Shown: one piece after another, positions 6,468-10,966 of the stretch | Numbering within the stretch: the first letter of the stretch is position 1 | Layout of the letters: each line of letters starts with the position of its first letter | DNA from: Halobacteriales archaeon SW_10_68_16 | Lineage (GTDB): Archaea > Halobacteriota > Halobacteria > Halobacteriales > Haloarculaceae | Direction of reading: 5' to 3' | NCBI GenBank assembly: GCA_003023485.1 | Contig: PXSG01000075.1 | Coordinates: forward strand, 1-10,966 | Length of the DNA stretch: 10,966 nucleotides | Program-made: the position numbers and the translations under genes | Notes under the pieces: generated by a model | Told to the model about the DNA's origin: nothing | The model's input: only the letters and a program-made list of their open reading frames with translations | The model's database searches: none

Positions 6468-9400
6468 ATGCTACCTGCCGGGTCCCGCGAACTCCGCCCG
6501 GTGGTGGTGGGTGCGGAGAGGCTCGCGGACACCATCACCGGACTGCGTCGACGTCGTCGCCGAGTGTGCCGAGGGGGAGTCGCCGCCGGTCCTCTTGCTG
6601 CTCGACGGGACGCGCGAAGTGGCCGCCGACGCGCTGGCCGCGGGGGCCACGGAGACACTCCCCCGGCGTCTCGTCGAGGACGACCCCGAAGTCTTCGCCG
6701 ACCAGCTCGTAGCGACCGTCGAGCGCGAGCGCGCCCGCTGGGGATTCGGCGAGGTCTTCGAGAACGTCTCGGACGGGCTGGTCGTCCACGACCCCGAGAC
6801 GGGCGAACTGCTGGACGTCAACGGGCGGTACTGCGAACTGATGGGCTACGACCGCGAGGAACTGGTCGGCAAGACCGTCGCCGATCTCATCCCGGAGGAC
6901 GCCGACTACACCGAGTCGGATGCCTACGAGCGGATGGAGCGGGCCCGCGAGGAGGGGCCACAGCTGTTCGAGGTCCAGGCCCGCCGGAAGGACGGCGCCT
7001 CCTTCGTCGGGGAGATCCACCTCAGCGTGGTCGAACTCCGGGGTGAGGAACGGATGCTCGCCAGCGTCCGGGACGTCACCGAACGCAGGCGCCGCGAGCG
7101 CATGGTCGAGTCCCTCCACGGCGCCACCGAGCGCCTCCAGGACGCCGAGACGACCGAGGCGGCCTGCCGGACGACCGTCGAGGCCGCCCGCGACGTCCTC
7201 GGGTTGCCGCTGACGGCCTGCTGGCTGTACCGCGAGGACGAGGACGGCCCGCGCCTCGAACCGGTCGCGGCGACCGAACCCGTCGAAGAGATCGACCCGG
7301 GGCCGTTCCGCCCCGGGGACGTCGAGTACGAGGCGTTCCGCGAGGGCGAACTGCTGGTCTACGACCCCAGCGAGCACTTCCCGGAGAACCCGCTGGACGC
7401 GGCGATCATGCTCCCGCTCGGCGAGCACGGCCTGCTCGCGGCCGGGAAGCCCGGTGTCTCCGAGTACGACGAGTTCGTCGTCGACGCCGCACGCACCCTC
7501 GCTGGCCACGTCCGGACCGCCCTCGACAGGGTCGCCCGCGCCCAGCGGCTCCGCGAGAGCGAGCGACGGCTGTCGGCCATCCTCGACCGTATCGACGAGG
7601 CGATCTTCCTCGCCCCTGCCAGCGAACTCAACGACAGCGACCCCGCCGCGGACTACGTGAGTGCGGGCTACGAGGGCGTCTACGGGCTCTCGCTCGCCGA
7701 GATGCACGAGCAGTTCGAGGAGGGCTTCTTCGGGCACCTCCACCCCGACGAGTACGACGCCTACTGGTCGTTCGTTGACGACATCCGCGGGGACGTCGAG
7801 GCCGGCGAGGCCGCCGACCGCTACTCGCGGGAGTACCGCATCGAACCGCCCGACGGCGAGGTCCGGTGGGTCCACTCCGACTACTACCCGACCGAGTGGG
7901 AGGGGGAGTGCAAGATCGTCGTCGTCTCGCGGGACGTCACCGACAGGAAGGAACGCGAGCGCACTCTCGAATCCTTCCACGACGCGACCGCCGAACTGAC
8001 CACGGCCGACACTGTCGACGCTGTCGGCGAGGTCGCCGTCCGGGCCGCGGCGGACGTCTTCGAGTTACCCGCGACGGCGGTCTACAGCTACGACGAGGAG
8101 TCGGGCGTGCTCGAACCGGCGGCGGCCGGCCCCGGCGTCGAAGGGGACCTCGCGCCCATGGACGCCGAGGAGGGCCCCGCGTGGGCAGCCTTCGCCGAGG
8201 AGCGGATGCGGCGCGTGCCGGTCGCGGAGGCGCCGGCGCTGGACGCCGGGCCGGACGATGAACCGCTCGTGGTCCCCCTGGGCGGGAACGGCCTGCTCGC
8301 GGTCTGGCACTCGGGGGAGGAACTCGACCCGGACGCCGCGAACATCATGGCCGCGACGGTCGAGGCGGCGCTGAACCGCCTGCGCGGCGAGCGCCGGCTG
8401 GCCTCCCGGAGCGAGGAACTCGAAGCGCAGGTCGAACGCGCCAGACGACTCGAGGCGGTGACGGAGCTGACACAGCGCGTCGAGGCGGCCATCACTGCCG
8501 AATCCTCGCGGCGGGGCGTCCAGCGGGCCGTCTGCGAGGAACTGACCGACGTCGCCCCCTTCGAGGCGGCCTGGATCGCCGAGGCCGACGTCGGCACCGA
8601 CCGCCTGACGCCCCGGGCCGTGGCCGGCATCGACCGCGACCGCGCCGAGGCCTCGCTGGACGCCCACACCGACGCGGACCCGCACCCGGCCTACGGGGCC
8701 TGGGAGTCGGGCGAGCCGACCGTGGTCGAGGACCTCGTGGGCGGCCGCCGGAGCGGCTGGCGCCGGAGCCTGCTCGCCCGCGGCGCCGGGTCGGTCTGTG
8801 CACTCGCGCTCTCCTACGGCGGCGTCACGCACGGCGTGCTCACCATCGTCGCGGACGAGCCCGGCGCCTTCGGCGAGCGCGAGCGCGAGGTGCTCGACCA
8901 GCTCGGAACGTCCATCGGCTACGCTATCACGGCCATCGAACGCCAGCGCGCCCTCGAATCCGACAACACGGTCGAACTCGGGTTCCGCGGGGCCGAGGCC
9001 GACATCCCGCCCGCACGGCTGGCCCGCGAACTGGACTGTCGGGTGTGCCACGAGCGGACCGTCCGCAGACAGGACGGCTCGGTGGGCGTCTACTACACCC
9101 TGGCCGGTGACCTGCCCGCCGATGTCGCCGCGGCCGCCGACGGGACGCTGCCGGGCACGGTCGAGACGGTCACGCGCGACGACGGCGAGGTGGTCATCGA
9201 GCGCCGCGGCTCGTCGTGGTTCGGCTCGGTCGTCTCCGAGTACGGCGGCGTCCTGCGGCGCGGCGAGGCGACCCCTTCGGAGGTGACCCTGCTCGTCGAA
9301 CTCCCCCAGGAGGCCGACGACCGACCGCCAGCAGGAGGCCCTGGAGACCGCCCACGCGATGGGCTACTTCGACTGGCCCCGCGAATCAAGCGGCGAGGAT

Positions 9401-9496
9401 GTCGCCGGGGCGCTCGACATCACGCAACCGACGGTCAACAAGCACATCCGCCTGGGCGAACGCGAAGTGTTCGACCTGCTCTTTGGCTCGGATTAG
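6468..9496 (+). pseudogene. Bat-like multi-sensor regulator (receiver remnant, PAS-GAF-PAS-GAF-GAF, HTH_10), frame-broken twice
   Basis: This is a large soluble sensor-regulator of the bacterio-opsin activator type. By base position: an N-terminal receiver-like beginning (LRPVVVGAERLADTITG, 6498-6540), a second receiver piece (VLLLLDGTREVAADALAAGA), PAS1 about 6736-7085, GAF1 about 7100-7540, PAS2 about 7565-7955, GAF2 about 7960-8395, a coiled linker, GAF3 about 8446-8965, the HTH_10-associated domain 8966-9320 ('SSWFGSVVSEYGGVLRRG'), and the C-terminal HTH_10 at about 9327-9496 ('DITQPTVNKHIRLGEREVFD'). The frame changes at about 6540, between the two receiver pieces. It changes again at about 9322, just before the HTH. 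At both places expected residues are missing (about 35-45 at the second). The central frame, about 930 residues, is intact. The ATG at 6468 is fixed by its TATA box; the GTG at 6511 is in the central frame but would remove the receiver beginning. The ligands sensed cannot be told from sequence. Confidence 0.9.
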
Positions 9497-9517
9497 TATC
9501 TCATCCTCGACTGCTGC

Positions 9518-9541
9518 GCTCAGCGGATTTCGACGCTGGGC
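9518..9541. repeat. Hairpin or operator upstream of the toxin-antitoxin genes
   Basis: GCTCAGCG (9518-9525) can pair with CGCTGGGC (9534-9541), 8 pairs with one T-G wobble, around an 8-base loop. It lies 22 bases after the Bat-like stop and just before the antitoxin promoter. It could be a terminator for the former or an autoregulatory site for the latter. Confidence 0.4.
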
Positions 9542-9556
9542 TCCCGGCGAAACAAC

Positions 9557-9562
9557 TATTGG
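9557..9562 (+). promoter_or_regulatory. TATA-like promoter of the toxin-antitoxin operon
   Basis: TATTGG, in an AT-richer patch, is centred about 27 bases before the antitoxin ATG at 9586. Confidence 0.4.
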
Positions 9563-9585
9563 TAAGACGAACGTGGTACGCCTAT

Positions 9586-9858
9586 ATGTCTGAAGCAACC
9601 ACAGATGGGGATGAAATCGTCACGGTGAATTTCAAGCTCACCGAGTCGTTCCTCGACGAGATCGACGACACGTGGCAGGGACGTGGCTTCAACAGCCGGA
9701 GCGAGTTCATTCGCTACACGCTCCGGGACGCGGTCGAGTTCCCGACGTTCACTCGTGACGAACTCGTTGCACTGCTCGACGCCGAAGAGGACATCCGTGA
9801 GGGGAGAACCATGGGTGCAGCCGAGGCTCGCGACCGGTTCGGAACGAGCGGTGAGTGA
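9586..9858 (+). CDS. Ribbon-helix-helix antitoxin / DNA-binding protein (CopG-like)
   Basis: This 90-residue protein has an N-terminal ribbon-helix-helix fold. The DNA-contacting strand is 'EIVTVNFKLTESFLDEIDD' (residues 10-28), followed by helix A, a Gly-Phe-Asn-Ser-Arg-Ser-Glu turn (residues 34-40) and helix B 'FIRYTLRDAVEF'. The C-terminal arm (TRDELVALLDAEEDIREG) is the likely toxin-binding part. The chosen ATG follows a TATA-like element by 27 bases. Its stop overlaps the next gene by 8 bases, the usual antitoxin-first layout of type II systems. As in other such systems it probably represses its own operon, possibly at the inverted repeat just upstream. Codon use is a little less GC-rich than in neighbouring genes. 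Confidence 0.82.
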   Translation: MSEATTDGDEIVTVNFKLTESFLDEIDDTWQGRGFNSRSEFIRYTLRDAVEFPTFTRDELVALLDAEEDIREGRTMGAAEARDRFGTSGE

Positions 9859-10135
9859 CGACGGGTGGACGTGGGAACTCGCCCAGAAGGCACAGGACGA
9901 CATCGACGCGCTCTCGCCCGGCGAGCAGGACCGCATCCTCGAGAAACTCAACGAGATCGTCGAGTCACCCTGGCGTGATCCGCCCGACTACGGTGAGCCG
10001 CTCCGGAACAGTCCGTACAAGAAGATACGGATCGGCGAGTTCCGCCTCTCGGTAACGTTCCGTCGAGACGAAGCGCGGATCGTGATCGCCCGGATCAAAC
10101 GTCGCAGCGGCGCATACACGGCCGACGACGATTGA
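9851..10135 (+). CDS. RelE/ParE-family toxin
   Basis: A GTG start at 9851, overlapping the antitoxin's last codons by 8 bases, gives 94 residues. The protein has the RelE/ParE small fold: an N-terminal two-helix hairpin ('WTWELAQKAQDDIDALSPGE' and the helix after it, DRILEKLNEIVESPW), then a beta sheet with 'NSPYKKIRIGEFRLSVTF' and 'RIVIARIKRRSGAYT'. The basic residues in the strands fit an RNA-facing surface. RelE members cut mRNA on the ribosome and ParE members poison gyrase; sequence alone does not decide which applies here. The GTG is preferred because an earlier in-frame ATG (9683) would lie deep inside the antitoxin gene. It converges on the winged-helix regulator gene, 16 bases apart. 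Confidence 0.83.
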   Translation: MSDDGWTWELAQKAQDDIDALSPGEQDRILEKLNEIVESPWRDPPDYGEPLRNSPYKKIRIGEFRLSVTFRRDEARIVIARIKRRSGAYTADDD

Positions 10136-10151
10136 CGGTTTCACCGACCTT

Positions 10152-10487
10152 CTAGTCCCCGGCCGGCTGGGCCAGCGAGACGCTCCCGTCGACGCCGTCG
10201 GCGCCGACTTCGAGGTGGAGTTCCTCGAGCGTGAGGCGGAACCGCTTGCGGTGGTGGCCGTCGGCGTCGTAGGCCATCTCCGAGGTGACGAACCCGAGTG
10301 TCTCCAGCCGTTCGAGGCGCCGATACGCCGTCGCCCGCGACATGTCACAGGTCTCCGCGAGGTTCCTGGCGCCCATCGGCCCCTCCTCCAGCGCGGCGAG
10401 GAGTCGGCAGGCGTACTCGTCGCTCAGGACGTCGAGTGCCGCGTCGAAGTCGACCCCGGACACCTCCTGACCGGTGCTCGCTGCCAT
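10152..10487 (-). CDS. Winged-helix (ArsR-like) transcriptional regulator
   Basis: This 111-residue DNA-binding protein has a winged helix-turn-helix at about residues 14-85. 'ALDVLSDEYACRLLAALEEG' is helix 1-2, 'MGARNLAETCDMSRATAYRRLERLETLGFV' contains the helix-turn-helix, and a wing with an Asp-Gly-His-His-Arg-Lys-Arg-Phe turn follows. The layout matches the many small haloarchaeal HTH regulators of the ArsR/IclR-like fold. No metal-binding cysteine pair is visible, so metal sensing is not supported. It is divergent from the FAD monooxygenase gene, with 81 bases between starts, and may regulate it. The ATG at 10487 has a TATA-like element 29 bases upstream. Confidence 0.85.
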   Translation of the reverse strand: MAASTGQEVSGVDFDAALDVLSDEYACRLLAALEEGPMGARNLAETCDMSRATAYRRLERLETLGFVTSEMAYDADGHHRKRFRLTLEELHLEVGADGVDGSVSLAQPAGD

Positions 10488-10512
10488 GTGTGTGACAACC
10501 CCCCCGGTCCCC

Positions 10513-10519
10513 CAAAAGC
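10513..10519 (-). promoter_or_regulatory. TATA-like promoter of the winged-helix regulator
   Basis: The minus strand reads GCTTTTG, centred 29 bases before the ATG at 10487. Confidence 0.4.
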
Positions 10520-10536
10520 TACTGCCAATACTGACT

Positions 10537-10557
10537 GCCCCCGCACGCGGGCGGGGC
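10537..10557. promoter_or_regulatory. GC-rich palindrome between the winged-helix regulator and FAD gene
   Basis: CCCGC-AC-GCGGG (10540-10551) is a perfect 5-base palindrome. It is extended by outer GCCCC and GGGGC arms that are offset by a few bases. It lies directly upstream of the FAD gene's TATA region, where a repressor such as the neighbouring winged-helix protein could bind. The GC-rich background lowers its weight. Confidence 0.3.
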
Positions 10558-10566
10558 TATTCATAT
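10558..10566 (+). promoter_or_regulatory. TATA-like promoter of the FAD monooxygenase gene
   Basis: TATTCATAT is centred 27 bases before the ATG at 10589. This fits a leaderless start there better than at the ATG at 10569. Confidence 0.4.
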
Positions 10567-10568
10567 TG

Positions 10569-10966
10569 ATGAGCCGCTCCGATAGCCGATGGCTCGGGCC
10601 ACGACAGGCAGACGCTGGTCGTCGGGAGCGGTCCGGCCGCGCTCGCGACCGCGGGCTTCCTGGACCAGGCCGGCCTCAACCCGGTGCTCGCTCGACGCGC
10701 TCCGCGACCAGTTCGGCTCGCTCTCGGAACCGCTGGGGGAGGCCCTCGCGGCGCTCGACCGGTCGGGGCTCCAGTACGGCCAGCTCCCGCGCGAGATCCC
10801 CGGGACGCTGTGTGCCGACGGCGTCGCGTCGGTCGGACGGGCGGCCCACGCGCGTCTCCCCGGCGGATGTCTCGGGCCGGCCCTGTCCATCGAGGACGGC
10901 TGGGTGCTCGCCGACGCGCTGGCGTACGGGCCGGCGCCCGTCGACGAGGCGCTGGCGGCGCTGGCG
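10569..10966 (+). pseudogene. FAD-dependent monooxygenase (UbiH/PHBH-like), internally deleted and cut by window edge
   Basis: Two ends of a flavin monooxygenase are present without the middle. The N-terminal FAD-binding strand-turn-helix 'TLVVGSGPAALATAGFLDQ' (Gly-x-Gly-x-x-Ala variant) starts near 10612. It runs only to 'LNPVLA' before the sequence jumps, at about 10690, to the C-terminal region: 'ALRDQFGSLSEPL', 'YGQLPREIPGTL', then 'SVGRAAHARLPGGCLGPALS' with IEDGWVLADALA. The latter is the second FAD-binding motif (Gly-Asp-Ala-Ala-His in relatives; Asp is replaced by Arg here). In this family about 200 residues normally lie between these blocks. The FAD motif has no start codon in its own frame: the ATGs at 10569 and 10589 are in other frames, so a second frame error precedes it. 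The frame open from 10589 rejoins the C-terminal part. Confidence 0.75.

Noticed and set aside
6511..6513. GTG at 6511 as the start of the Bat-like gene
   Set aside because: The strong TATA box is placed for the ATG at 6468, and the 6468 frame encodes a plausible receiver beginning.
6535..7980. 481-codon minus-strand open frame, and a similar one at 8065-9051
   Set aside because: Both are antisense to PAS/GAF coding sequence, with Val/Gly/Asp-rich low-complexity composition and no domain.
9683..10135. ATG at 9683 as the toxin start
   Set aside because: It would overlap more than half of the antitoxin gene, and the extra residues are a Ser/Arg-rich shadow. The GTG at 9851 gives the normal toxin length.
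1..10966. CRISPR arrays, insertion sequences, attachment sites, rRNA or tRNA genes
   Set aside because: No spaced direct repeats, transposase motifs or RNA gene signatures were found on reading both strands.

Overview
The window is chromosomal DNA from a haloarchaeon (class Halobacteria). The evidence is very high GC with strong third-position GC bias, acidic predicted proteins, archaeal ribosomal proteins eS24 and eS31, a fused Kae1-Bud32 gene, a bacterio-opsin-activator-type (HTH_10) regulator, and TATA boxes centred 26-30 bases before start codons with almost no leader, which is the usual haloarchaeal layout.

Layout. 1-655 (-): N-terminal part of a secreted arylsulfotransferase-like protein, cut by the window edge. 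730-2309 (-): Kae1-Bud32, the tRNA t6A (KEOPS) protein. 2407-2907 (+): DUF2062 membrane protein. 2914-3356 (-): eS24 and eS31 as a tight operon. 3597-3887 (+): small three-helix membrane protein. 3891-4651 (-): NAD kinase. 4711-5139 (-): UspA. 5248-6237 (+): SppA-type signal peptide peptidase. 6242-6358 (-): a 38-residue acidic microprotein. 6468-9496 (+): large PAS/GAF multi-sensor Bat-like regulator. 9586-10135 (+): ribbon-helix-helix antitoxin and RelE/ParE toxin. 10152-10487 (-): winged-helix regulator. 10569-10966 (+): FAD-dependent monooxygenase, running off the end.

The most striking feature is that four conserved genes (Kae1-Bud32, NAD kinase, the Bat-like regulator twice, and the FAD monooxygenase) are each interrupted by a sharp junction. 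At each junction the reading frame changes and a piece of the expected protein is also missing, while the sequence on both sides is perfectly conserved. The genes between them are intact. Kae1-Bud32 is normally indispensable, so lost segments in the assembled sequence are a more likely cause than gene decay, but raw reads are needed to decide.

The first half is mostly housekeeping: translation, tRNA modification, NADP supply, membrane quality control and stress. The second half is regulatory: a divergent microprotein/sensor-regulator pair sharing an intergenic palindrome, a toxin-antitoxin module, and a winged-helix regulator divergent from an oxidoreductase. Two other divergent or upstream intergenic regions also hold clear inverted repeats, notably a nested pair around the sppA TATA box. 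No tRNA, rRNA, CRISPR array, transposase or origin was seen. No gene-free stretch exceeds 300 bases.
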